DNA from: Stagonosporopsis chrysanthemi
Taxonomy: Eukaryota; Ascomycota; Dothideomycetes; Pleosporales; Didymellaceae
Assembly: GCA_022560025.1 (NCBI GenBank)
Contig: JAFISE010000082.1
Coordinates: forward strand, 1-64,000
Length of the DNA: 64,000 bases
Reading direction: 5' to 3'
Shown here: one piece after another, positions 1 to 11,200 of the stretch
Layout: each line of letters starts with the position of its first letter
How positions within the stretch are numbered: position 1 is the stretch's first letter
Made by a program: the position numbers and the translations under genes
The notes under the pieces: generated by a model
The model's database searches: none
The model's input: the letters and a program-made list of their open reading frames with translations, nothing else
What the model was told of the DNA's origin: nothing

Positions 1-121
1 CACCACCTCCACCCCATCCCTTCTACAAATACAACCCCAACTGCCACCACCGACACCTCTCGTTATCACTAACATCCCCCCCCATCTCCGCCCCCCCAAC
101 ACTAAACCCCCTGACCCCCGT
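1..121 (-). pseudogene. Degraded copy of the esterase 3' end, probable artefact
   Basis: The first ~80 bases match 59605-59684, the 3' end and stop region of the carboxylesterase gene in this same window; on the minus strand both encode the same C-terminus ending in WWQLGLYL. From about base 81 the copy diverges, and almost every difference replaces A, T or G with C. The copy then runs straight into poly-C. A natural duplicate would show mixed substitutions; a one-way drift to C looks like signal loss in sequencing (poly-G calls on the other strand). I infer a chimeric or low-quality contig end rather than a real partial gene, although a true duplication cannot be excluded from sequence alone. 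Confidence 0.75.
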
Positions 122-137
122 CCCCCCCCCCCCCCCG

Positions 138-213
<76 letters not shown>

Positions 214-214
214 C

Positions 215-251
<37 letters not shown>
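122..251. repeat. Poly-C tract of about 130 nt
   Basis: This is an almost pure C homopolymer, broken only by a G near 137 and two T near 211 and 215, followed by a short CT-rich stretch to about 272. A homopolymer of this length is not expected in fungal euchromatin and follows directly from the decaying esterase copy. It most likely marks an artefactual junction, so sequence to its left should not be taken as physically linked to the tRNA on its right. Confidence 0.8.
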
Positions 252-329
252 TTCCCTCCCCCCTGGAGCTGCTCACAAAACATCACACGATATATTTTTA
301 GTGTTTCACATAACCATTATCACGTGATC

Positions 330-411
330 GGGGATGTAGCGCAGTGGTAGCGCGTCCGCTTTGCATCTTCTGGATTGCGGAAGGTCCGGGTTTCGATCAC
401 CCGCGTCTCCA
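330..411 (+). tRNA. tRNA-Ala (anticodon UGC) with 10-nt intron
   Basis: The cloverleaf folds by hand. The acceptor stem is 330-336 with 404-410 (one G-U and one U-G pair), the discriminator is A411, and the D stem is GCGC/GCGC at 339-342 and 350-353. The anticodon stem is 355-359 with 377-381, the anticodon TGC is at 362-364, and the T stem CGGGT/ACCCG encloses TTCGATC. A 10-nt intron (366-375) sits after position 37, the canonical place for eukaryotic nuclear tRNA introns. A and B boxes are internal, and a T7 terminator follows at once. It decodes GCA/GCG alanine codons. Confidence 0.93.
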
Positions 412-418
412 TTTTTTT
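412..418 (+). terminator. Pol III T-run terminator of tRNA-Ala
   Basis: A run of seven T directly follows the discriminator base of the tRNA, as expected for an RNA polymerase III terminator. Confidence 0.85.
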
Positions 419-665
419 GTCTTTGGAGATACATACCAACACGTTTTTTTGCTGGACGCTTAGACATCTTTACCCATTTCCTGGCGGGTTCTGTAGTACG
501 ATGAAAGTCCAAATCTCGGAGAAGGCGGGCAGGCGGACGGGCGGTACAAGTATCAATTCCCTCGATTCGTTTCAGAGAGTGGTATCTTAACGCCAGACCG
601 ATGCAATCTATACCGACAGTAGTACACAACAGACACCATACGAAGCTCACCTCAACAACGGCGCT

Positions 666-3568
666 CTAGAACAAACTCCATCCGCCACCCTGCTTCTTCA
701 TCCTCTCTCTCTCCTCCCGCCGACTGACTGCCCTCTTCTCGCGCGCCTCCAGCTGCCTCAACCCCTCCATCTCCTTTAGCACGTGCTCGAGTAGATCCTT
801 GCGGCGAACGACATCCAGATGGCGCTTGATCTTCGGGTCCTCACGGGCAAAGCGGTCGATTTCGTCCTGGCTCAGGCCGCGGCCCAGACGGGAGTCTAGC
901 TCGCGAGGGAGCTGATAGTAAAATTTAGACAGCAGCTCGGCGTCGAGGAAGAGATCGGCGGTATTGGTGAGTTTGTCGGCGACGGCGTCGAGGAAGACTT
1001 CGGGACAATGGTATTTGTGGGTTTTGGTGGCACATTGTTTGGATTTGACGGCAAGGATGCGCAGCTTGATGATATCGACGCGGTCGCGGAGGAAGACGGC
1101 TTCGCGACCTGGTAGGGGGTTAGTGGAAATGTATGGAGTAGGGGGTGAATATGTACCTTTTGATAGAAGCGCCTGGCTGAAACCGCCAGCACCGCCTATG
1201 CCGTCGCCCTCGAGCACGACTTGTCCGTTACGGACGCGGTCGATGAACGACATTACATCCTTGACCTTCTTGCGGCCGCCCATGTGCTCTTCGAGACGCT
1301 TACTTGCCGCTTCTGCGACCTTGAGCTCGTCCTTCAGCACAGCAGTGACATTTTCACGGCCTTTCGCCCATTCGTTGTCTTCAAGGTCGATGCGGTACTT
1401 GTAGGGCTTGATACAGATCTCCAGCTCATCTGAGATGTCGTACGATAGGTCTTTAAGAATCGCCGTGGACGCCTCGGTGATGGCCTGTCGCGCAAATGGA
1501 TGTGCGGCAAAGCGTGAGTTACTGATCAGGAATTCAACGTTTCTTTGCAATGCGTTGGCGACAACACTTGTCGCGAGACGGCCTACGCCGAGCTTTGTCA
1601 GCGCGGCGCTAGAGGCGTCGAGCTTGATCTTCCAAATCGAGTCTTCGCCTTCAGGATCGGCTTTGGTGAGGCTGGTGAGGGGATCAGTCTCTGGGAAGGG
1701 AGGGCTGAGGTCGTCAAACGGCCGGTTCCAGTAGCGCTGTGCGAGGAGGTTAAGAACTTGCTGATCAAGCTCGTGCTTGAGAAGTTCTCGGACCTCGCGG
1801 CGTCCAAAAGACTCCGTGAAACCACGGAAAGAGTGCTTGAAGGAGTCGAGAGATTCAGCGAGGTAGGACTCGGCGCTCAATGGGCGCTCGTTGTACTGAA
1901 CTTTGAACTCGTATGTTGCCTCAGCTAGCTCGCGCTGAATGGCTTCGCTAGTTGTCTTCAGGCTGGCTGCCATGGTGTGCTCAAGAACATGCATCAGCTT
2001 CTTCTTGAGATTTCTTGTGCCAACATCAAGCTGCGCTTCGGGCGAAAATTCAGGGTGTGAACTGAAGTATGCGTTCTCGTTTTTCGCGATGGCATTCTGG
2101 ATGTTGCCGCTGCCTCGGTGGAACAGCTTGCCGCCGCCCGCACCAGCTGGAACGCGGCAGACAACGCCCACATAGCCAAGTCGTAGGGCGTACTTTTTGT
2201 CGTTGAGCAGACTGACTGCGCGTTCGGGCTCGACAAGATCCATTTTTGTGATGACTCCAATAGTTCTCTCGCCGCGGGGGTCGACCTTCCTTGAGGCTCG
2301 CAGCGCAGTACTGTTTGCCAGATCCACGTCTGCAGCTGAAATAGCAAGAATAACATTGGGAGCCCTGATATACTTCTCGCATAACTGAGAGATGCGCTCC
2401 TTGAGCTCTGGGGGCTGGTCGCGTCCAACAACTTGTATGTATCCAGGCAGATCGATCAAGGAGAGATCTGGAACGTTCGGTGAGTGGATGCGCAGTTGGA
2501 TTGGGTCGTCAGAGACGCAGTCGGAGGCAGGTACAGCTAGGTTCAGATCTGTCAATGTCCTCTGAATCTGACTGAAGTCTGTGACTTTGCCTAGACCTAG
2601 GGCCGGGAATTCTCCGTATTCGGCCTGCGCATCGGGCGTGTTGACAAGGGTGAGCTCAATGGGACGTCGCGTAACCATGTTGTGGCCCTTGGGAAGGAAC
2701 TCATGTCCAACAATAGCCTCTAGTACCGAGCTCTTTCCAGAGGACTGAGAGCCGATAACGACGATGGACGGCAGTGTTAGCGATTCTGATTGCCCAACCG
2801 TTTGCAACAGCCCTCTAATCTCAATCATCTTCTTGGTGAGCATCATCATCTGCTCGTCTCTTGCGATCTTCTCGGCTTCGTCCTTGTCGTCGTCTTCTTG
2901 CCCATAGCCAAATGCGGCTGCTGTCGAAGCACCGGCAACTGCAGTACCGGCACCGGCACCACTTTGCTTGGGCTCTTCAGGTCCTTGCCCTCTGCCATTG
3001 CTGCCTCCTGCGCCGCCAGACTCATCTGCGGCGAGCAGCTTCTGCAGCCATTCTGGGTACTCTGCCTTTTCCAAATTTTCCTTTGTATTACGCCAGCCCT
3101 GGTCGATCTGGTCGAAGAAGCCGGTCGCTGAGTCGAGTGCGCCGCCAGCAACGCTGCTCACGCTGTCCTTTGCTCGGCCAAAGAGGTCGACAGCGAAACT
3201 TCCAGCTTCTGTTGTTTGTTAGCGATGGTTTGCGTTCTGAAAGTTTCCTGCCTCGACGTACGGCCGGCCTGATATTGGATGTACGACACACCCGCAAGTA
3301 CAGCGCCTCCTGCAGCTGCGCCGGCGGTGGCAAGCTTCGTTACCAGCTTAGGCACAACGCGCGCAAACGATATCGAGCGTGTTGCGGGCAAGTTGTGGAG
3401 CGCGTAGCTGCCGAGCGGCCACGGTCGTCTTTTAATGAGACGCAGGCCGGCTTCATTGCGCAGCAGGCCGCCCGCGGGGAGCGAATGTGTTGTGTATAGG
3501 CGTGGCGTGTGCAGCGCGGTCCGGCGCGTAAGCGTTGCGAGGCGTGCAGTTACGAGCCTGCCGCTCAT
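666..3568 (-). CDS. MGM1: Mitochondrial dynamin-like GTPase Mgm1 (OPA1 family)
   Basis: It drives inner-membrane fusion and cristae maintenance. Exons are 3568-3262, 3208-1157 and 1108-666, giving about 933 residues, close to the family's usual length. An Arg-rich, acid-poor N-terminus acts as a mitochondrial presequence. A hydrophobic Gly/Ala segment at about residues 80-100 serves as the inner-membrane anchor, and a second Gly/Ala stretch at about 185-205 lies where rhomboid cleavage would be expected. The GTPase domain shows GSQSSGKSS (about 256-264), the DLPG switch and TKMD. Middle and GED-like regions follow. The ATG at 3568 is the first in frame; the longer open frame upstream begins only with TTG. 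The second intron (1109-1156) is 48 nt and in frame, so retention would insert 16 residues; its branch point CTAAC supports real splicing. The tail-to-head distance to ureD is 264 nt, which must hold the promoter. Confidence 0.93.
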
Positions 3569-3832
3569 GATGGGCAACAGTGCTATCTGCGACAGTGCTA
3601 TGTATATCGCGGCGTCGAGGTCATAGGAGGTGACGTGCTAGGGTGTGCGGTGAGTCTGCTCGCGATGCCTGCCTGGTGTTTCGGCCATGTTCGTCACTCC
3701 CGCTGGGCGAGCAGGGGCCGCCATCCCACGTGGGACCGGTAGGGCTGTTGACATCACCGGTTCTAGCACACTCTCCAATGTGTCTGATTTGATATTTTTT
3801 TTGGTAAAGCTGACTTTATGGGCATTATTCGC

Positions 3833-4834
3833 CTACTTCAGGCACAACAGCGCTCGCTCGCCAAATGCATATAGCACTGACCCCTCTTCCTTGATCATCT
3901 GCCGTAGCCAATCCCGCGACCCTTCTACCTCTGTGCTTGCAAACTTGACTAGCACAAAGTCGCGCACATTTGCAGCGCTCCAGACTACACCACCCTCCGT
4001 CTCTCTGTCCAGCCTCTTCGCGCGCCACTGCTCTTTTCGGGATAGCTCCGGTTGCACAGCATCGCCCCAATTCCTGCCACCAATGCGAGGAAGTGCCTCG
4101 AATTCGTCTAGAAAGAACTTTGCCAGTGATGCAAACGCTGGCCCTCTGATGATCAGCGTGCCAAACACAGAGAAGCCATCCATGCGAGAAGAGAGACGCA
4201 TGTTCGTTCGCCCATGCTTGTCTAGAATAAGGTTGTCTCTGAGCAGCAGACGTTTCTTGCCTGACGCCTCTGTGGTCCACACCTCATTCCGGCTCTTGTA
4301 CTCGTATATGTCCCAATTCTCGCCTCTGGCTGATCGGCCGCTAGTCACCCAATCGCAAACACAAAGACTTCCCTCACCGCCGTGCAAGTGATAGAGTTGT
4401 GACTGTTCAAAGGCTGTGTGTGCAAAAGGCTGCACGGGGTCGGGCAAGTATAGCAGTGCAGCGCCTTGCTTCAAGTAGACGCTCATGCGCTGATGAGAAA
4501 CTACTTGCGGATCTTCGGTCTTGAAAATTTTGGTCGAGCCTTGGGTAAGAAGCAGAACTCGCGTCTTATGGTCCAGGTGCACATCGAGATCTATGCTGTC
4601 TCCAGCGACGATACCGCCTCCATATGTCAACAGGTAGACGGTGTGAACCAGTCGGGGTGTGTTTGTGGTCAAGTCAAAATCTGGTGGAGGAAGAGGCTCT
4701 GGAGCGATCAACTTGAGTGGATACTGGTAAGACACCGTCTTGAGTACTGGCGTGTCTGGCGGTAGTATTTCGACAACGATGGATCCATGACCAGGTTTCG
4801 ATGTGGATTTTGCAAAAGGAGATACGAAAGACAT
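3833..4834 (-). CDS. ureD: Urease accessory protein UreD
   Basis: A single 333-codon exon. UreD acts with UreF and UreG as the chaperone that delivers nickel to apo-urease in the cytosol. Family features visible are the N-terminal YPLKLI strand, the LLTYGGGIVAGD segment, LLLTQGSTKIFK and the LPDPVQPF motif, in the usual order, and the length is typical of eukaryotic UreD. The start ATG at 4834 is the first in frame. It is divergent from TFC3 across 385 nt that contain the tRNA-like element. The urease structural gene is not in the window, which is normal because fungal urease genes are unlinked. Confidence 0.92.
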   Translation of the reverse strand: MSFVSPFAKSTSKPGHGSIVVEILPPDTPVLKTVSYQYPLKLIAPEPLPPPDFDLTTNTPRLVHTVYLLTYGGGIVAGDSIDLDVHLDHKTRVLLLTQGSTKIFKTEDPQVVSHQRMSVYLKQGAALLYLPDPVQPFAHTAFEQSQLYHLHGGEGSLCVCDWVTSGRSARGENWDIYEYKSRNEVWTTEASGKKRLLLRDNLILDKHGRTNMRLSSRMDGFSVFGTLIIRGPAFASLAKFFLDEFEALPRIGGRNWGDAVQPELSRKEQWRAKRLDRETEGGVVWSAANVRDFVLVKFASTEVEGSRDWLRQMIKEEGSVLYAFGERALLCLK

Positions 4835-5109
4835 TGTGGGCTATTATCTTGGGTGATATTTGAGCATCTTCAAGGTCCAGTAACGGCCAGTCCCAATCAA
4901 GAAACAGCGTTAGAGAAACGACAAGATCAGGTACGAGGAGCCATGATGCACAGCGGGCCAGCTGCGCAAACTGCAGGTGAAGGTCGCGCTTGCCTTATCG
5001 AAGTTGCGATAGCGCCAAGCGAGGGCTGGAACTTTTTCTGACCCCTCCTGTTGCCCGCCCTCCTCCGTCCTTCGCTTCCGTATCCACCTTTGTGCATGCA
5101 GCGCGCGCC

Positions 5110-5221
5110 AAAAAAAAAAACACTGATTTCGCGTGCACAAATTCTGAAAGGCGCCTCTCGGATTCGAACTCGCGAACGTTTCCATGTTACCCTAATCGTA
5201 GCATCCGAGCGCTAGACCGAT
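5110..5221 (-). promoter_or_regulatory. tRNA-like A-box/B-box element with T11 run in the TFC3/ureD promoter
   Basis: On the minus strand there is a near-perfect B box, AGTTCGAATCC (5170-5160), and an A-box-like TAGCGCTCGG (5214-5205) starting 44 nt before it, the same offset as in an intronless tRNA gene. A run of 11 T (5120-5110) lies downstream as a possible pol III terminator. A functional tRNA is unlikely: the acceptor (ATCGGTC against AGGCGCC) and T stem (GCGAG against CCGAG) cannot pair. It overlaps the start codon of the gene for the protein family that binds B boxes. It may be a tRNA relic or an extra TFIIIC site. Confidence 0.5.
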
Positions 5222-8200
5222 GATGGCGAGAGGCGTCGACGACCTTGTCAACCACGTCCTCTCTGAAGTCGCCCTCACCGGCATCCAAGGTATGCATGAC
5301 TCGCACTGTTCTTGTCGCGTTCTAGCTCTGCTTTTCTCCAAGTCGAATTGCACTGCTGCTTTCACACCACGTTTGCTACGCAAAACCGATACTGGTGATC
5401 GAGTTCTCGCACAGGTGCACGACCCCACTGTCGCCCGATCTGGCGTTCGAGTCTCATTCAAAGCAATTTGGCTTTTCTATATCCAAACCTAACTCGTGGA
5501 CTACAGGAGCTGGCAGCGCCGATTTCAAACGATTTGTGCAATCCTTCTACAACAAGCCGCATGGCGAGCATGGATCCCAACCCTGGCCTCAATCCGGTCA
5601 GCCGGGTCCGGTGCTGTACGAGAAGGTCTGGCAGTGGGTGATTAGCCATGCCGACATCCGCATCACGCACGATGGAATCGTGCGCCAGTATACTCTTGCC
5701 GAGTTCGAAGCAGCAGAAGGGCCTGGAAAAAACTCTACAAGCGATGCCCTCACAACTCAGCCTGTCAAGCACGGCACCGCAGAAACCCATAAGCTAGGTC
5801 CTGCGAAGTCTCTATTAGCACTACGGGAGTCCGTACGACAGCGTCTGGCTGAGGAGGGACTTGATCTAAACACGGTCGCTATATCCTCAGTCTCAAGACA
5901 TCAAAATCGCTCTTCGACACCAGGCCCAGTATCTGTCTCGCACACGAACAATAGCCCCCCACATAATATTGCTCGCCTAGCTCGAGTTCTTCCAAGTACA
6001 CCAAACAATGTCGAGACGGTTTTTGACGATCCTCAAACCAATACCTCCGCACCGCGGCTCTTTGCAAGCCAGAATCGTATCTGGCAAGCGTTGACGGGGC
6101 ATGGAATTGACCTAAAGAAGGTACCACTAATGGAGTTTATTCTTCTGTCGCTTATTGCATCACACGGTGAAGCTGGAGTCACACAGCCAGACTTGACAAT
6201 CCTCAGCGGTCAAGACAAGCGATCTGTGCCGCACCGAACCGACGAGCTCTGCCGCAAGGGCTACATTGAGAAACGGCCCGTGCAGTCTGGAAAACTGCGG
6301 ACCAGTCTGTGTGTTCACAAGAAGTTTGTTTCTGATGACCATTTCTTGACATCTGGAAAGGTCGAAGATGTCTTTCAGTACAAGAAGTTTGTTCTGTCTG
6401 GCTTTGTGCACCTGCTTTACAACACACTGAAAGATTCTGGTGTCGTTCCCACTAGAGAAATTCGGAACCGTTTGGTATGATATGCGGTCACTTCTTAAGA
6501 AAAGAAAAAGGCTAAGAACAAGCAGAATGTGCCGATGTCGACCTGGAATAAGCGAGCTGTGCAGGGCGCGCTTATCCGTCTTGATCAAACGGGCATGGTC
6601 AAGCGTTTTAGAGCTCGAAGAAAGGACGCTGACGATAACTGGCTGACCTGCATCAAGGTCCTGCGAGAACCCCGACCCGAGGATCACGAGAACTTGAAGT
6701 TTCGCCGTCAAGCCGCTGTCGATGAAGCAGACGATGAGCAATCTGACGAAGACATCGATGTCGAGACATCGATGAGAGATCTTGAGGTGGACATGCTCAA
6801 CATCGACTCTCGGGATGTAGAAGGCGGCAAAGATGACACCGGTCGCGTGCCTCCGCAATGGCTACCTGAGCGCCTACTTTCTAACACACTACATGAAGTC
6901 GTTGCCATGGGTGGAACAGACGGCTGGGATGCTGGAATGCTGCGCGATCGTATCGTGGGTAAATTCTGGCGGCGACCGATGGAGTCCTATCTGACCCGCT
7001 TGACGGACGACTGGGAAGCCACACAACCGGCACACCTCCGACACCTCGCTCTGATTCGAGACACACGCAACACACAAGAGAAAAAGTTCGTGCACTATGT
7101 GTACCGTACGTACGAGAACTTCCAGAAAGCTGTAGACGCAGGCGAGGTCATCTGGGCTGGAGTTAGCAAGCCTCCGCCGAAACAATCAGCTGCAGCCAAA
7201 GGAGGTCGACCCTTGAAAACCGGGTCTGAGCCACAATTCATCAACGCGTGGGGTTTTCGCACACTGCCCCTGAAGGATTTCCTCAACCAAGATGGCTCTG
7301 GATCACTCGCTGCTTGTCGTGCAGCCATCATTCACGGCCGTAAGCATGGTCCTCGCTGGGATAACTCAATCGTAGAGGATATTGGCTATCAAAAGATTGG
7401 AACGCCCAAAGCGGACCGGGCTCGACAAAAAAGTGATCTGGCTCGTCCGGAGACCAACGTTCAATCGAGATTGAATTTCTCGTTACTTAAAACTTCCAAT
7501 CCTAGAGGCAGTCCCGTGACTTTGGATTCACAAGTGCTGTTCCCTGACGCGCCTGTTGGTAGCGAGGACGTAGCGGCTGTGGTAACGACAAGAGTCATGG
7601 GATTGCCCAAGCGGAAGTATGATACCGGTCTACTCACCATTGAACAGAGAATTGCACTGGGACTTAAGCCAAAAGGTCGCCTTAGCAAGTTCGTCGAAGA
7701 TCAGATTCGAGACCATCGCAAGCGCTCTGGAAACTCAATGTCCATCCCAGAATCAATCGAGCTTGAGCGGCCAACCGGACCACCCGCCCCTCCAAAGTTG
7801 GGCCCACTGATGTCAAAGGAGGAACGAATCGCTGCAGGTCTGCCGCCACGAGGACGTCTTGGTAAAAAGATCGAGGACCAGATTCGCGAGGAGCGTGGTT
7901 TCCCGAAAAGTGCTGAAAAGGCGAGGAAACCACGGAAGAGTAGACCGGCTAACGAGCCACCTCTGTTGAGCAAGGAACAGAGGATTGAACTGGGCATAAT
8001 ACCCCATGGTCGTCTTCCTCAATCACTCATGGAAGGGCTACGAGAGGAGCGAGAGTTTGAGATCTCTCTGGAGCACTCCAAGGTGGTACCAGCGTATTTG
8101 GATGCTGTGAAAGACAAGAAAACCAAAGCAGACATCACACGAGCCATTGATCAAGTCAGGATGCAAACATTACAGCAACACGACCCGGATGGTGGGTTGG

Positions 8201-11200
8201 ATTATGTTGATGCTGCTACGCCGGCTCTGGATGAGGACGATATACCAGCGGAAGCTGAATGGAGCACAAATGCGCAGAGTATTGAAAAACGGAGAGCCGA
8301 TGGCGATGCTGATGTTTTGCGGGCCTCCAAAAGACCTCGCGTGGAGCAGGATTCACCAACCTTACAGTGCAACCCGGAAGTTCTAACATCACCATCGGTA
8401 GCATTCGCTGATGCGAATGGGTCTAATGAAATCCAAGTGCAGCCAAGCGTCTCGACGACAAACAATATAGAGGAGGAGGTCGAGTCTCATGCGACTGGCT
8501 CACCTCGTCGTATCAGCCGCCAGAGGCCTGATTCCCTGCGTTCAAGCTCCCCCATCGTTGACATACCAGAAGTAGAGACACGAGTTCGTCTGATCAAAGA
8601 GGCATACAGCAGCAGATTTGCTCCTGGCCTCTACGTCGATCCCTTCGCAAAACACAAGATCGGCCAAGGTCGACCTCGTAGTGCTTTTATTGCAACCTTT
8701 CGGTTAGATCAACTCTCGAGCCTTGAATGGTTCACTCGAGTATCGGTCACGACTCAGAATAATGCTGAAGAGACATCGCCACCCCACCACATCACCTCCC
8801 GGGTTGCTGATCGAGCACTGGATTCGAACGACGAGAGCTCCAAAGCCAAGACCAGCAACACAAATATAGGAGGATTGTCAGCATCTGCGAAGGTCATTGT
8901 TACAGAGAGTGTCCCAATTCAGGCACTAAGCAGTGCAGCTGATGAATCAGCAAGCCATGGAGATCCAGAGCTCGACACCTCTGGGCTTCCGGTCAGGCAA
9001 TGTAACGAAGAAACTGTGTCCAGCCGGTCTCTTGTTATCGATGAGGCGACTGCGGAAACTTCGCCTACTGGAACCAGGTCAGGCACGCCGCAGGGAAACG
9101 GTCAGTTAGTAGGACCACCCGCCCGCGAGGGGATCTCATGGAATGCCATCAACAAGCCGCCACGGTCTGCATCTACATATCAAAGCCCGTATGCTCCTTC
9201 GGAGCGTCCGGAACCCGAATTGCTCGACAAACGAATACCAGAACACGACGCAGGCGAGGAGAATATACAAGACAGCGCGGATGAATCACAAATCCAGGGC
9301 CTCTGTGGTCCGATAACAGAAGAAGATACTGCCAGTCGAAGCGCGATGAAGCTGGCAGCATACATGGGCACCAAGACTGGTGGAGGTAGCCAGAAGATGT
9401 TCCGTCACAAGATCATTATGCAAATTATCGACCTTTGCAACGGAGCATACCCTATGCATGGTGAGATCGGGCGACCATTCACCACACTCTGGAAAAAGCA
9501 ACATCCTAGCATCGCTCCGCCAGGTTCGAGTACTGTACTATCCAATTTAAGGGATATGATTGCGGATCCACGTAGTGGCCTCAAGAAGCTTAGTTTCTTG
9601 ATAAGGCTGCGACATAGCGCAGGTGTGAAGAAGAAAGATATGGTAGTGTACGAACACCTTACCCCTACAAGTCCAGAGGTCACCAAACTGGCATACAAGA
9701 TGGCGAACTACTCCCACAGTAAGGCGCATCAGTACTACCCTGAAGAGGTTCGGCACCTAGTAACCGACGAATCCTTTTACGTACCAATGCCAGTGGCACC
9801 CAAAGACGAGACCATCAGCTTAGAACGTCTTAATCCCAGTCTGCAGCATAAGATCAAAGAAGCAAACCTCGAGAGACGGAGGCGATATTACCACAAGCAG
9901 AAGGACGAAGAGACTGCTCGAGATGCTCAAAATGAGGGGGTAGAGGCTCCTCTGCAGAAGGTATCAACGCTTGATGGACAACCACGCTCCAAGCGGGCCC
10001 GTCTTGCAAGTCTTAACGACAAGAACAAGCGCTACCGTCGTGCTCCACTGTCAAACACCCGCGCAGCCCCAATGGACCAAGAACTCGAAGAGAGCGTCGC
10101 TGAGGAAGTGCCTGACGAGGACAATGGTACGGAACAGACTCTGATGCGGGAGGGGCTTTTGGTCGCCCCTGTCATATCTAGTGATGCTGTTTCAACGGCG
10201 CAGCAACAACGCCATACCGTCACAAGGGAGACAAGAGCTGATTGTTTTGTCTCTTCGATCACCGCACCCATTGCCCGCTTCTACGGAACAAATGGTACCT
10301 TCTCGACAGAGTTTGGCTTGGTGCGCAAAGCCGACTTGCATTGTCTGCCGTCACCGTCGATGGCTTCTCTAGATGCCGCTGTAAAACCGAAGGGTATGAA
10401 GCGCGTTAGAGTCACTGAGCCTACAATGCAACAATCCAGCAAGAGAATCCGAGTCGACAAAGTCAAAACCAAATCTATTTATCAAGCGAACCTTGTGGTC
10501 AGCTCAAGCGAAGATAGCGACAACTCCTACTCGTCGTCTACAACTTCGTCTTCAGACAGTGAAGACGATATTCCACTCATACAACTGAGCAAGGCTCGAG
10601 CCAAAGCAATGGCAAAGGAGAAGGCCAAAGCCAAAGTAGAGTCAAAGCAGCGTCGTAGCAAGAAAGATCCTCCACCTACGCTCCTAGAGCGTCTCACTGG
10701 TCTCACCGGCGATTCCAATGACTCGGCATATCTTCCACTGGAACCAGGATTGCCGCCACAGAGGACCTATCGCAACTGGAGCGACAGGAAGAAGGCTCGT
10801 GTCAACAGGCAGCTGCGGGAACACAAGTATCCTGAAAGCCATGACCCGATTGACAAGTTCAAGAAACTCTGTTGTACGTTGGTTATTGCGTCTTCCATGG
10901 CCGGAGAGAGGGGCGTGGTCGACTGGAGTATCGTGAAGAAGGTTCACAACTACGCGGGCTTCAATCTCGCAAAAGCCAAGGCTCTTTGGGCGTGGATGCA
11001 TATCAACATGGCCACTCAAATAGCTGAACTGACGGCCGATTTTCAGGATCGTTTCATCGAGGCATACGAAAACGACAGGATTGCTACCATCACAGAACCC
11101 GCATCGTACGACTGGGCGAACTTGGTCAGATGGGCGATGCATACTTGCGTGTACCCCGAGCTTTCCTTGCCTATCTATCGAGAAGCGCTCCAGCAATTTA

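Noticed and set aside
121..290. Glycine-rich protein of 87 codons on the minus strand
   Set aside because: Its Gly run is the translation of the poly-C tract, itself a probable artefact.
5150..5221. A minus-strand tRNA gene in the TFC3/ureD region
   Set aside because: A and B boxes fit, but acceptor and T stems do not pair; kept only as a tRNA-like element.
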